Assembly: GCA_030549495.1 (NCBI GenBank)
Contig: JAUIRK010000343.1
Span: 210,096-274,095 of the forward strand
From: Nectonema munidae
Taxonomy: Eukaryota; Nematomorpha; Nectonematoida; Nectonematidae
DNA length: 64,000 nt
Direction: 5' to 3'
The position numbers and the translations under genes were made by a program. The notes below the pieces were generated by a model. The model saw only the letters and a list, made by a program, of their open reading frames with translations. It was not told the origin of the DNA and made no database searches. The number at the start of each line of letters is the position of its first letter. The first letter of the stretch is position 1. Shown in pieces: positions 1 to 12,565 of this stretch.

Positions 1-1170
1 TTGTCCGATTGAGATTTTAACTGGTACGCTTTGTGAGTTGTTAAGCAAAAGATCACTGCTATTCTTCTCAACATAAAAATGGAGAACGAATTTGTAAGAA
101 CATTTTACCATTTTCTTGAAATCGAGTAATTGTGCCGAATTATTTGGCTATAGGGAATCATTATCTAAAAAATATAAGGCAAATAAAACTGAATAGCGAT
201 ATAACTAATATTAACAAATTTTCGAAAATTATATCCAATTTTTGGCAGGTTGGTATTACGACAGGTCAATTTCGTTTTCTGGCGAGTGGACCGTTACCCC
301 ATTAAGGCCGATTTTATCAAATTCGGCCGTGTGTCTTAAGAAGCCCTGCTCAAGTAGTGACCGAGATTTGGGTCATTTTCTTTATTTTAAGGGTTATATA
401 TAATAAGTAAAAGTAAATTAGGGGTTGAAATGTGAGTAAGGAAGGCTGGGTGCTAGAGCTAACCTTGTGGTATCGAGACCCACGCCCATATAGAAATTTA
501 AATTGCTAAATCGATTAATCATGGAACTATTTAAAAAAGCGATAAAATTCTTTTTCCCTTATAATTCCAGAGCTAAAATGAATGCGGCTTATTTCTAAAC
601 AAAAATATTAATTTCATTTAAATAAATTATTTTTCATTCTAAATATTTCAAAACACAGAAATACATCTCGTTATTTTTAATGTTTCAAAAAAATAAGATT
701 TTGAAAAGATTTGCGTTTATTTTTGTAAAATGTCATACGCACATGAAAGCAAAAGAAAATATTGTATACTAAAAAGAGACTATCAATTTGATTGAAGCGC
801 TAAGGAGACTTTATAAACCTCTTTTAAATTATAAAATAGGTGATAAAATGTTTGGATTCATCTATATATTTCTCCTGATTGCGTTATTGCATTGTACTCT
901 GGTTCTGATTTTTACCATTAGGTAAGAAATTGATCTCTTTTCCGCCTTTGCAACCCTGGATATAAACACTGGCCGTAAACTTCGGCAGCAATCTTTTTCC
1001 AAAATACAATTAAAAGTATTGATTCGATAATATCTGGCATTGCGCATTAACTATTGTTACGGTTTCTCATTATCGGGACACGTAATATGAAAAGGATAAT
1101 ACAAATACGGCTTTTGAAATGTTGGATTTAATGTTGTCTTTTAATAATGACAATAAATTTTCAAATGAAA
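1..1170. other. AT-rich intergenic DNA, no gene seen
   Basis: No reading frame here resembles a protein I know. A weak tRNA-like stretch lies near 430-480 (see rejected items). The remainder is low-complexity AT-rich sequence. Confidence 0.5.
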
Positions 1171-1189
1171 CTTATAAGAAGAGCTTCCT

Positions 1190-1535
1190 TAATTATTCAC
1201 AGATTCGCGGCGTATCACATTCGATAAATAAGCACAGCATTTATCTCCATACTTTGATTTTTGACATGAATAAGAGTGATATCGTTCAAAGTAATAATCC
1301 ACTTTCATTACGCAAGTCTATTTGAAAGTAAATGATTACTTATCGATATATGAGAGCGAATTGAATTCACGTATCATATTTCAATTAATCACTGATTCGA
1401 TCCACAAGCACACCATTTATCTCTATTCTTTGTTTGGTTTTTGACATGAATAAGAGTGAGTATCAATCAAAGTAACAATCCACTTTCATTACGCAAGTCT
1501 ATTTGAAAGTAAATGATTACTTAGCGATTGAATTA
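1190..1535. repeat. Two-copy tandem duplication, period about 180-181 bp
   Basis: The block near 1195-1345 is repeated near 1375-1530. Shared landmarks such as TTGACATGAATAAGAGTGA (1261 and 1441) and AAGTAAATGATTACTTA (about 1325 and 1507) sit 180-181 bp apart. The copies differ by scattered substitutions and small indels, so the duplication is not recent. No coding content is recognisable. Confidence 0.8.
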
Positions 1536-3567
1536 TTAATTGATTGATCAGTCTCAATCAATAATGTTACATATAAATTTCGCATGTGCATATGTATGTG
1601 TGTCTTTTTAGTTGCAATCTACATAATTATATCATTTAACATCTCCTTTCATTGTACAAGATTACGAATCATTTTACCATTTCTTCCTTCATCCTTCTTG
1701 TTTTCTTCTTTTCTAATTAACTTTCTCGTCTTTCCACTCACACTACTCATGAGCATAGTTCTGAAGAGTGAACTAACAATAATTTTTCATTCAAGATGAT
1801 ATACATCTTTTCTTCCCCTCTTTGTACATTTTATATGCATTATTTGAAACGCAACGGCTTGTAGCCGTCACCTCTCATGACTTCCTTTTCCTACTACTTC
1901 AAAAAAGCAAGTATGCTACTTCCATTATTTTGTTTGTATAACTTATTCATCTTACTTAAAATTCTAGAAATTGAAGTGAAGAATTAGGCAAAAAATAAAA
2001 TTAAAAATATATGTATCTTAATTAAAATATTTTCTTTTGTCTAAAATTTAAGATATCGTATGCATATATTACAAAGAAAAGTTGTTTAAAGGCAAAATAT
2101 GATTAGGCAATTGAAAAAAGAGAGGGGGGCTTAAGAAAAGGGGTCCGGACAACCCCCCCCCCCCCCCCCTGGACAAAATCCCTTCTCTCAAAATGAGAAA
2201 GAGGACAGAACCCTCTCTTTTTTAAACAAATGTTTATGTGTATTACATTACTTTCTTTTTTAGTACACATTTAAAAAAATCACTTTTTTTCTAGCAAATG
2301 ATACAATATTAGGCAAAATTCACTTTATTGAATTTAAAGGTAAGAAATAATCTCCTCCTAATGAGAAGGGGGGGGTTGTCCTACACCCTAAGAAAAGACT
2401 TACTTCTGTCTGAAGCCGTGACCTGGGTTGTAGAGTCGAAAACTCCTGCATACAAAAAAGCATTGAATTTATTATTAGTTAAGAGAAAATGTCTTGAAAA
2501 TGAAAATTCGACTTCTACTTCAGTATTTCAAATGGGAATCTAATCTACATATATATTTTTATATTGACTTTTTAAATAAAACAAAATTCCAGCAAACATT
2601 TATTTTGACAGTTTTTCTTATTATTTGATTTATTTATTAACATTAAGCTTTTGTATGAAATTTATTTATGATTCGGGAGTTTAACGATTCTTATCATTTA
2701 ATTCGCTAAAAAGTTTCATTTGACATACTATATGAAAATCCTGTTTATCATATATTCTGTTTTCCACATTTTGGACAAATACATAGTCCTGTATTACAGA
2801 ATTTTTTTATCGAAGATGAACATGTTTTGAAACTATCAAAACAAATTCCAAAAAATAATGCTATTCCTCCAAAGTCCGATGCCAAAATTCATAGACACAC
2901 ACAATATTGCTTTGCTCCTTTCACATTTAGAAAGTCTAGATGAGAGCAATCGTGTTTTTATCAAGATCAAATATCGATTTTATTATCTTCAAGAATTGAA
3001 TCATTAGTATTTTTACAGGGTTTAAAAACATTGTGATAGAAAGTTGAGATTGATATTTTTAGGTTGTAAAAAAGAAAAAAATGTAAATTTGGCGAATTGG
3101 TTAATTTTCCGCAAATAGTTATATCTCTGTAAAAAACTGCGAATGCTGAATCGCGAATAAGCAAGGGTATTCTTCCAAAACAATGAAATATTTTTTGTGA
3201 ACACTTCAACATCCCACTAATTTATGAAATTATTTATTAGGGAATTGAGAAAATTTAAGTTGATTATAGATTTAAGGTTGTGTTAAAAAGCCACATTCAA
3301 TAATAACAAAAAACTTTAGACATAAAAAGCAGTATAATTGATTTCCAGTGTAGAAAGAAAATATATTTGAGTCGTAAGATGAACAATCTTAAAAACTGGT
3401 TAGAAAATTAAAACATTCTTTCCAAGTGTCTTGAAAGTTCAGCCACGTTCAACAATTTTTATTCAGTGTAGGACACATACGTATTTTATGTAACGCCATA
3501 GAGGGCGGGCTGCTTTATTTCGTCACGAAACCTTAAATGGAGGGAGGGTCGTGTTGAAAAGTGCCGT
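1536..3567. other. Intergenic stretch with C and G homopolymer runs
   Basis: No recognisable gene. A long C run at about 2152-2170 follows GGACAA, and near 2368 a G run is followed by TTGTCC. The two run-plus-GGACAA ends are in inverted orientation about 200 bp apart and may bound a short mobile element. The open frame at 2328-2543 (+) matches nothing I know. Confidence 0.4.
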
Positions 3568-3968
3568 GTCAAAACGCCCGAAAATAATAATTCGGGCGTT
3601 ACTATTTTTTGAAGTTTATTCTATTTGGAGAGTTTTCAAAACGATCAATTTCATACGAAATGATAGTGATTTGACTTGAAAGATCAAAGTGATCACAAAA
3701 ATACATTATTTCTTTGGTTTGAAAAACAAACTACCAATTTAAACGGAAAATCAATTTGAAACCAGAAAAGATGTGACTAATTTAAACAGGAAAACAAGAA
3801 TATAAATAATTTCTCATTTTGGTTCAAAATTTCAGGAATAGTTCGATTCGATAAGATTGATAAATTAGGAATCTTGTATCTGTTTACTCTACAAATGTAT
3901 CTGTATCTGATACAAGAATATTTTTTGTAGATTCAAGTTTCAGACGTTCATGTTTCGGGCGTTTTGAC
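3568..3968. mobile_element. MITE with 16-bp terminal inverted repeats GTCAAAACGCCCGAAA
   Basis: The block opens with GTCAAAACGCCCGAAA and closes with its exact reverse complement, TTTCGGGCGTTTTGAC, 401 bp in total. It has no coding capacity, so it is a non-autonomous DNA transposon. I could not see a convincing target-site duplication, so the superfamily is unassigned. A diverged relative lies at 4866-5352. Confidence 0.75.
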
Positions 3969-4865
3969 TCGAATTCGTGCTGAAAACGGTATCGATCGGC
4001 GTCACGAAGACTGGCTATTTTATCAAAAAAATTCCCTTCGCAAAAACATACGTGCTCTTGGCCGTCCATTTAAAACCTTAAGACAGAAGGTTTTATGATC
4101 AATCCAAATTTTTTCGAAAAAGAAAAGGGTTGAGGAGAAAATTAATTGCTCGGAACCTTATATTTCGTGTGTCCTATCTTTCGTCTCATGTTCTATTTCA
4201 GTTACCATGCTAATGTATTTTTTTTCAAATATTACATACAAAACATTTAGGCTAAATACGTTAAGACACTTCGTAATACAGAATGTCTCTGGTTTCGAAA
4301 CGTCTTGGGTACGAAATGTCTTGCACCGAATTAAATCCATGGCCACTCTCTTATTTCTATTCTCACTATACGCACACAATTCTCTCTCGTTATTTCATCC
4401 GTGATGCCATCAATCTTCAAAATTCAAACGAACTGACGCATTTTGTTTACTTTGTATATACAAGTGGTATATGTGCGCTTGCGTATGAAATAGTAATAAA
4501 TAGAGAGTTTAAAATATATGCGTGCCCTTGTTAGAATTGAAAATTTTCTTTTCCAACAAAAATACGCTGTTTAATTGATTTTCTGTTATAACACATGTGT
4601 TCAAACTAATAAAATGCGCGCATCATCTTTCCTCTATCTATTATTATACGTTCTTCTAATTATAGTGTAGCAATAATATCAATACACATCCTCGATGTGT
4701 GTATTATTTGCCTTGTTTAGCTTATACACATGATCTTATTAACTCCCTGTGTTTCACCTCTCATAAATTTTCAAATTGTATCTTTTATTCGATAGTATGA
4801 GTGACAGACGATTTCTTTGTAAGTGATTCTTTCTTCATTTTTTAGTTCTATACCACCATCGGTGC

Positions 4866-5352
4866 GGGTCAAAACACCCAAAAACCAAAGTGCCTGAAAA
4901 CCAAAATTCCGGAACCAAAACGCCCGAAAATAATAATTCAGGCGTTACTATTTTTTGAAGTTTATTCTATTTGGACAGTTTTCAAAACGATTGATTTGAT
5001 AGGAAATGATAGTGATGACTTGAAAGATAAAAGTGATCATACAAAAATACATTATTTCTTTGGTTTGAAAAACTATTAAACTACCAATTTAAATGGAAAA
5101 TCAGTTTGAAACCAGAAAAGATGTGACTAATTTAAACAGCAAAACAAGAATATAAATAATTTCTGATTTGGGTTCAAAATCTCATGAGTAGTTCGATTCG
5201 ATAAGATAAGATTAATAAATTAGGAATCTTGTATCTTTTTTATGCATGTGAAACACATTCTTAGAAAAAGATATGTGATAATAATTGGAAAAAAATCGTA
5301 CATTTTTAAATATTTTTTGTAGATTCAAGTTTCAGACGTTCTTTTATCGGGT
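4866..5352. mobile_element. Second, diverged copy of the GTCAAAACGCCCG MITE
   Basis: From about 4914 the sequence follows the 3568-3968 element closely (for example TTACTATTTTTTGAAGTTTA and GAAACCAGAAAAGATGTGAC in both), ending near the shared TTTCAGACGTTC at about 5330-5342. The left end carries extra short direct repeats of an AAAACxCCxxAAAxCCAAA type, and there is a roughly 75-bp insertion near the right end. The two elements are in the same orientation about 1.3 kb apart. Confidence 0.7.
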
Positions 5353-5396
5353 AACAAAATTTTTTTTTTGATAATGATAAATGACTGACAAATAAG

Positions 5397-5664
5397 CAGT
5401 GGCGTAGCTTGAGGGGAGGGGGGTTTATTTGTATTAGTATATTATTGATAAAAATTTAATATTTATATCATAAAATTTGATAAAGTAGGAGTGAAAGATC
5501 ATATGCGTTAATAGTAATGAAAAATGGTTTGCTAGACTTTGTCTCCTTATTTTGTGTGGCTATATACCCATATTATTGCGTTTTTGGCCTTAAAGTGTTA
5601 TTACAGCGTTGTCGCTTTAAAATTAACATCCGTCCTGGCGGCACTTTTGCTGGGAACGCCACTA
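5397..5664. mobile_element. Probable hAT-type MITE (CAGTGGCG ends)
   Basis: The left end CAGTGGCGTAGC and right end AACGCCACTA form short imperfect inverted repeats of the kind seen at hAT element ends, followed inside the left end by a G-rich run. The element would be about 268 bp with no coding sequence. The flanking 8-mers do not match, so the target-site duplication is lost or the boundary is slightly off. Confidence 0.45.
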
Positions 5665-5996
5665 ATTGAATCGTCAAATCCTTCGTTTCTAATTTTCATT
5701 TGATTTTTAAATAATAATAAATCTATCTATTTTCTTCATTCTTGAGTTATTATGAGATTTATCTTGGTTTTAAATATTTACATAAATGAAGATTGTCTGC
5801 TTATATAATTTGTCTCCAAAAATCGAATCCTCGAACGTTTAACCATGAGTTAACTTTTTTAGACATTGGTTTCGTAAAATTAATTGTCTGGTTTTCTTTT
5901 TCAATGAGTTTTTATTTCGTGCATCACTGCTGATCCTGAAAAGGTTAACGTGCTCGTGCCATTCCCATCTGATACATTGTGTGGGTATATGTTTAA

Positions 5997-6126
5997 CCCA
6001 TTTACGGCCAATGTTCCTATTTTGGAACATAAGTAATTTCATCTTCGTCTACTTTTTTCAATGACTTTGAATATAAATCGTCTGCGTTTTTTTAGATATC
6101 GTCTGCTTTGCTTGGTCTTAAATGGG
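5997..6126. mobile_element. piggyBac MITE, 130 bp, flanked by TTAA
   Basis: TTAA sites at 5993-5996 and 6127-6130 flank 130 bp that begins CCCATTTACGGCCA and ends CTTGGTCTTAAATGGG, giving an inverted repeat CCCATTTA. TTAA target sites and CCC ends are diagnostic of piggyBac. Its right TTAA is also the left target site of the larger piggyBac at 6131-9333. A related MITE sits at 20856-21031. Confidence 0.75.
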
Positions 6127-6333
6127 TTAACACAAGAAAGACGGAAATAAAAATATAACTAAAGGACAAATGTGTCAGAATGACCACTTTTCTAAAAATT
6201 ATAAAATTTTCAAAAAATTTCAAAAAAATAATATTTTTTAATTACTTATCAATTTTACATCAATACTATATGATAACTTATATAACATGACTTATAAAAA
6301 TATTATATAACTTGTATTTTTTAATTATACTTA

Positions 6334-9117
6334 TTATCTTTTACATCTTTCAATAGTATTGTTTCTGCACTCTTTAGTTTTGCAAAGCTTTCTTGTAGAT
6401 GAAGTTGGCTTTAAATCAGTGAAGCTTGTATCGTCAGAAGACATGGCTAAACTTTGAGAACTAATAACAATTAGTTCTTCAACCAGTTTCAAAAAGAAAT
6501 TTTGGCGAGAAATAGAAGAATCAACTTTTTTATATAATACCCAAGCGTTAATGGTTGCTAAATCCAAAACGTTTAAAACACTGCTAAAGGCCAGCTTTTG
6601 ATGAATACAGCTTTGTCATTTGATCGATGACATCAACTCCATACTTTCTCGCATTATAATATAAACAGTTTCAGGTTTTTTCTTTTTATCTTCAGAAATT
6701 TGAACGGATTTATTATGTAATGAACTTAGTAGCAAAACTAGCTTATTTTTCTTAGCTTTGTACCCTGTCAACGAAATACTTTGATTACAATAAAACTAAA
6801 TGGAAATATGGGCATTTTAATATTTTTTCTTAAAATTTCAGGAATTTCTTTTTTGTTCGATTTTATGGCTCCAACCAGACTCATCTTTTTTGTGCTAAAC
6901 TTTGACATAACACTTTTCCCAGCTCCATATCATTGCGGTCTTCGTTTTTTCCTAGATATGAGAAGCCTCCACACATGTATTTTGAATTTCCTTCCACAAG
7001 CAACGAAAATTTTATGCCAAATTTGTCATGTTTATTCGGTAAATATTGAGTAAAGGGACATCTTGTTTTGAGTAGGAAAAGCTGCTCGTAATAGTAAGGT
7101 TACAATCAGGCAGACTTGATACAATTTTCTATAAATATGTTCCATATGTTGGAGAAGAGAGCAAACTTATCATTTTGAAGCCTTTCTTTTCTCTCACTTT
7201 TTAACTCAAATCTTAAAAATCTTATGATTTTTTCAAATCGATCCCGTGACATTGCTTGTTGAAAAGCTGAACTTCCCATTTTTTTGACCAAAAAATTTAA
7301 TATGAAAATTTTTACCTCCAAGAATACCACCTAACAAAGTTATGAATTTATCTATTTTATGCAAGTCAAGATTCCATTCTTTCTCGGATTTTACTGCTTT
7401 TAAATTTGTACATTTTTGAATGTGACGAATCATATTTTCAGATATAAAAGAACGAAAAGCAGAAACACAAGTGTTGTCTACATTGCGGTAAGCAAAGTTA
7501 ACAGGACCATTTTTCACTATGTTTTGTTGTAATGTTCCTTGCAGGATGAAATTTGGTGACTCAAGCCAGGTTGTTCCATCTCTACTAGTGATGGGACGAT
7601 ACCAAAATTAATAACGATTCCGATTCTACTTAACCTGTTCCCGATACGATTCCCGTTACAATTCCGATTCTAAAATATTACAACTTGAAATAACTTTTTA
7701 TTATTATTTTGAACTTCAATTAATTTCTATCACTTTTTGCGAATAAATATCCTCAATATGAAAGCAAAATTATATAAATAATCCACTTTTGAAAATTTTG
7801 AGTATAAATTTTGAAAATTAAAAAAACTATAGTCATACTTTTGAGCAGTGAGAAGCTTATTCAGCTTATAATGATAGAATAAAATTTTATTAATATTACA
7901 TAGAGATCTTTTGAATCAATCGTAATTAAATTGGAGCTTTCGTAAATTATAGTGCAAAAACAAGCATTTCTCCTGTTTTTGTTTCTAAGCGATTTTTTTA
8001 GGAGAATAAATATTTCCTCCAATACTAAAAACTCTTTCACTTTCAACTGAAGAAGGCAGAGCACATAAATACTTTTTTGGAAAAAAAACGCTAATATTGG
8101 AAGATCTTTGTTAGCCTTCCACCATTCAAACGGACTTGAGTTTTTTTCTATTAATTTATATTTTAAATATTTCGTAATTTCAGTCTCTAGTTTTCGAGTT
8201 GTTGTTATATATAAAATTGATGACTTCTTTTTCTTGTTTTCTTTCTCATTTTAATTTTTCTTTTTTTAATCTCAGTAAAACATTTTTCAAAACTGAAATT
8301 GAATTCAACTCTTCGCTCATTATCACTTCGAGTTAAGAAAAGTTTCTACAATGTTATTAGTTCTTAAATGCGATGGGGACCAGTATCATCTTCGATTTAA
8401 GCGAATGATCGACACATCCGACTTACACAATGAGATTCTACAATTCGTTTTAATTTATTATTTAAATAAAATTTATTTGAACTAATGTATATAAGTGAGT
8501 GGGTTGTGCGTTGGGCTTGTGTCCGCACTAGACAAATTACTCATAGTTCGATACATGCGGTTTTAACATTTAAAATGTACATGAAATTTTTTTTATATAA
8601 AATTATAACACAAAATTTACAAAAAAAAGTAGCTTAAACATAATAATGCACAATTGATACAAAAAAATGTTAATTTTTTTTATAATTAAATAATTTTGTC
8701 GAATCAAGTGATTCTACACAATAAGTAGTAAAATCATTTATACAATAAAATCCTAAGTAAAGGAAATCAATGTAACGTATTAACTTGGAATCGTTTTGGT
8801 ATCGGAGCGAGTTGAAATATTTCCGATTTCCGATGCTAGAGAAAATTTCCGATATTCTGATTATTCCGATACGATTCCGATTAATCGTCCCATCACTAAT
8901 CTCTACCCATCAAAGCAGTAAAACTTGATGGTTCATATTCTTCAACTTCTGTAAAAACATTAGAAGTTTCAGAGTGATCGAAACTTTCGAAATCATTGTC
9001 GTTTTCTTCATCACTTTTATTTGAAAAATATTCTGATCCTGAATTCTCCTCTTCAATACTTTGAATAAACAACAAAGCATTTTTACCAGCTACTCTTTCT
9101 GACTTTGTTGTATGCAT
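6334..9117 (-). pseudogene. piggyBac transposase relic
   Basis: The N-terminus (from an ATG at 9117 down to about 8907) is an acidic Ser/Glu/Asp-rich tail typical of the family. After the nested hAT the frame resumes with recognisable core pieces: a GILGG/FNFAxR-like N-domain stretch, AMSRDRFEKIIRFLRF (about 7170-7270), and, near 6620-6650, YNARKYGVDVIDQM, which carries the third catalytic aspartate. NAWVLYKKV lies near the C-terminus (6540-6565). The first catalytic region (expected DEQL) is corrupted and the pieces lie in several frames, so no transposase can be made. The family is distinct from the other copies here. Confidence 0.8.
7586..8898 (-). mobile_element. hAT transposon, internally deleted, nested in piggyBac
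   Basis: The ends TAGTGATGGGACG and CGTCCCATCACTA are perfect inverted repeats, flanked by an exact 8-bp duplication ATCTCTAC (7578-7585 and 8899-8906), which is the hAT hallmark. On the minus strand near 7910-8060 a frame-shifted relic of the hAT C-terminal dimerisation domain is readable (SxxSERVFSIGGNIYS-like, then KKSLRNKNRRNA). At 1313 bp it is too short for a full transposase, and little else of the coding region survives. The intact duplication shows it is younger than its host piggyBac. Confidence 0.85.
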
Positions 9118-9337
9118 TTTAAATGATAAAACTAAGGATAATAGTAAAAAAAAGATATGCAATGATGAAAAATAATCGATAAAGTAAATCAGAGTGTTAA
9201 ATGCCAAAATGATTAATTGATTGCTTGAATGCTCAAGTATAAGTATCTTGACTAGTTTCATCATGACTATCCTCATGTGTTTGTGATACAAAGTTTGACA
9301 AGTGGTCATTTTCACCACTTTGTCTTTCTAGTGTTGA

Positions 9338-12300
9338 ATAGTTTTTCTATATAATGTTTGTTTTTGTATTTCTAATCGATATCAGTTGGTAAATGTGAAG
9401 AGATTTGGGTTTTAAGCAATGAAATGTGACGACATTTCGTTTGAAAGAATGCCATCTTTTTTCAACTCTCTATAATGTAATTTGCTTTCATATTCAAGAA
9501 TAAGAGAAAAGAATAGTAATTTTTAGGCAATTTCATTAGTTGTGCATATTTGAAAGCCTAAAATTATTGATTGCTTTCAAAATTACTTTTGTTCATGACC
9601 CTTATTGTAAAGGAAACGAAGAACCTTTTAAAAGAATTCGTTGTCATTTCATGAAGTGAGGGTATTCTTTCTTTAGCAGCATATCATAATTTCGTTTTAT
9701 CGATTTTTGCTTTTAGCCGTTTGCCAAGGTTAGCTTTTATAGATATCATTTCGAACATAATTAATTTGAATATTAATTAATATATATTCTTTTTCATTAT
9801 TCGCTAGAATATAATTACATCTTAAGCCCTTAATAATATTTCTTTATCTATTCTACTAAGTTCTTTTATAATTCTTATTATTTGCGTGTAATGGAAACGT
9901 TTCGAATGTGAATTAGATTATTTCAAAACCTCGTGTATTTCCATATTTTCACTTGTGTATAATGAATAATTTTTTTATTGTTTAGGAGCAAAGGACCTAT
10001 TATTTTTAAAGCATATTTATTGTTCACATGCTTTTATTTTTCATTTTCTTAATTCACATCAATATATTTTGGGAAATTAAAACTTTTTCTTTTTGTTTGC
10101 CGTTCCAACTCAAAAGAAGTGGATCATAAGTGCATATGAAAATGGTACTTGTCCCTTTAACTAAATTGCAGGAGTTAGCAAAAAAAGTTCCAATTTCTTA
10201 AAGTAAAATTTTCGAAAAATAGTTCCTGATGATAACAAAATCTGTAAAACACTAATTTCGACTTCTTCTAACATCGATTTAATACTACTGACAGAAATTA
10301 ATGGATATAGTTCGATATAATACCTGCCTTTTCGTAATGCGTGCGTGTGAGTTCACATGATTCATGTGTTGGATAAACAAATTATACTGGCAGGCGTGAG
10401 AGCATTTGGTTTGCTGAATGTTATAATTAGAGAGTCAATATTGCATCGAATAGCGGGATTCTCGAATAATCGGGTGTCTACTAATGAGTCCTCTAATACA
10501 GGCCTTTCCATGCGTTCTTTAGTAGACAGACATTTTGACCTTACAACACCAAATACAGAATCTACTAACCAAGAATTCTCTTCCATATAGATTTACAAAC
10601 GAGATTCTTTTATAGCCAAGGTATAAAACCTCAACTTGCTTAGAGTATAGCATATCTAGCTATAAAAGTCCTCACGATCGTATCAAGAATTTATAGAAGT
10701 TTTAGCTATTATACGGAATGTACTCAATCCCAATAGATGAGTGGTAAAATAATAGCGGCCATGGCGACTTAACAATTTGTTTTCCCTTTGACTTTATCAA
10801 ATATGAATGCTTTCGTTCTCTTGTTTAGCTGGAAGCAGGGTTGTGGACTCAGGAGTCGCACATATTGAGAAAGAGTTAGAGTTGTAGTGATTATTACGAA
10901 TGATTTTTAAAATAGTTATTATTTATAATTGTTCGATTAAAAAATAAATTCATAAACACTCCTTTTAGCGTCCAACGTTGTAAAAACGCAACATAAAATT
11001 TTAACCATTTTTGTCTAACGTTGTGTTTTTGAACTCATAAAAGGGGGGGGGGGGAGGATTAAAGAATGAACATTTTTTATTACACCGATACCTTTGATCA
11101 GTATATAAGTAGAAACACATGGAAAATAATAAAGGATTAATTCATTTTTTGAATGCTTTTCTTTTTTTGGCTAAGATAAAAAGGATATATACAATAATTT
11201 GAAAAAAATGTAAGAATTGCACTACTCAATTAAAAATACAAATCAATAAAACAACATTTTAATAAATTATGTTAAAGAAAATAGATCAAATATTTTACGT
11301 TGAGAAGCTTGAATTCGAGCCAACGTCCATGTTCGGTGCTATTTTTGAATTCAACTTTAAAAGCATAAAATATGACTTCTTCACTTCTCTCGCTATAAAA
11401 GCTCTCATCCTTATCAATATAATTTAGGACTGATCCAGCTTAACGAAATTAATAGACCTTCCTGTTTTCTTCATACGATTCATTACTTTTCTTTTATTTA
11501 ACCGTTCAAATTTGATGGTGTAAACTTTCGGGCTCAGTCTTTAAAATAGTTTAGTCTTGCTCGCGTTGTCAGGCGTCCTTCTTTATCAGGACATTTCCTG
11601 ATATTGTTGTAATCAATAAAATGACCTTTTGTTTAAAAATCTTTTAGTTTTATAAAAAAAACTGTTTGATGTCCTCTAATACTCAAAGTAAGTAGTGAAA
11701 AGCGATAAAATAGCTATATATTCTGTGTACTATATATTTCAAAATATACTTTTTTCAAATCTATCGTATCCTCAATCATTGAATACACAATTTATAGTGA
11801 GTGATCATCCAACTTCAACGCAATTTCTCTATCGCGCTTTTGCACAATTTGCCCTTTAAATAATAAGGACCCCAAAACAAGCAGGACCTATGATCTTCAA
11901 AAGCTCTAAAATTATTTTATATTCTGTGTTCCTTTTAACTCTATGACTGGTGAGCTCAGAGAAAATTAAAAATTCACATTTGTAACAGGATAAAAACAAA
12001 TCCAGCCATTTCTCACCTGCCTGTCTTTATATTTTCCTTTTTGTGGCATGCAGAGTGGCGGCATACAGTGGTACCCTACGTTTTGAAATTACTTACGAAA
12101 AATATCGAAGTTCGGTTCGATTTCTATCCTTCGTATGTTTTATTTTATCGAATCGGTGAGTTGTAAATAGAGATTTATCAAGTTGAAGCGCATTATTTGC
12201 GTGATAGCATACTCATATCAATACGGTTTTGTGATTTATTTGTTCTTCACAAAGACGCAATATAATGAGTGCTATTAAATTAAATCAATTTTTACAAAAA

Positions 12301-12561
12301 ACTAACTTACTTCTTTTTTTGCATTTTGAAATTATGCAATATTATTTCAAATTACCTTCTTTAATTAAATCGTCTCTAAATGAAGAATATGTAAAAATAA
12401 AAATGAAAAAACATTATTAAACTGTGCAATCATTGTACTAAAGAATATTGGAGGCCTTTATTCGCGAGATAAAAACACCAAACAAATCTTTTAATCATGT
12501 TTGATATTGCGTTACTACGTTTCGATGTTTTTTAAATATCCTATTTTTTATCCCCATATTG
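9338..12561. other. Intergenic AT-rich stretch, nothing assignable
   Basis: No gene, RNA or complete mobile element is supported here. Open frames on both strands at 10357-10590 oppose each other and match nothing known. A G run at about 11043-11056 is one of several homopolymer G/C tracts in the window. Confidence 0.4.
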
Positions 12562-12565
12562 TTAA

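Larger units (their letters stand above)
6131..9333 (-). mobile_element. Degenerate piggyBac element, split by a nested hAT
   Basis: The ends are CACAAGAAAGAC (left) and the complement of CACTAGAAAGAC (right), 11 of 12 matching. They are flanked by TTAA (6127-6130) and its one-base variant TTGA (9334-9337). Just inside both ends is a shared GACCACTT motif. The cargo is a minus-strand transposase relic. Without the 1.3-kb hAT at 7586-8898 the element is about 1.9 kb, a normal piggyBac size. Decay and nesting show an old insertion. Confidence 0.8.

Noticed and set aside
430-490. Possible tRNA or SINE head (GGTATCGAGACCCACG)
   Set aside because: The B-box match is 9 of 11 and no acceptable A box or acceptor stem can be placed. 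Too weak without a second copy.
10357-10590. Overlapping 74-77 codon frames on opposite strands
   Set aside because: Mutually antisense, no family resemblance and no context.
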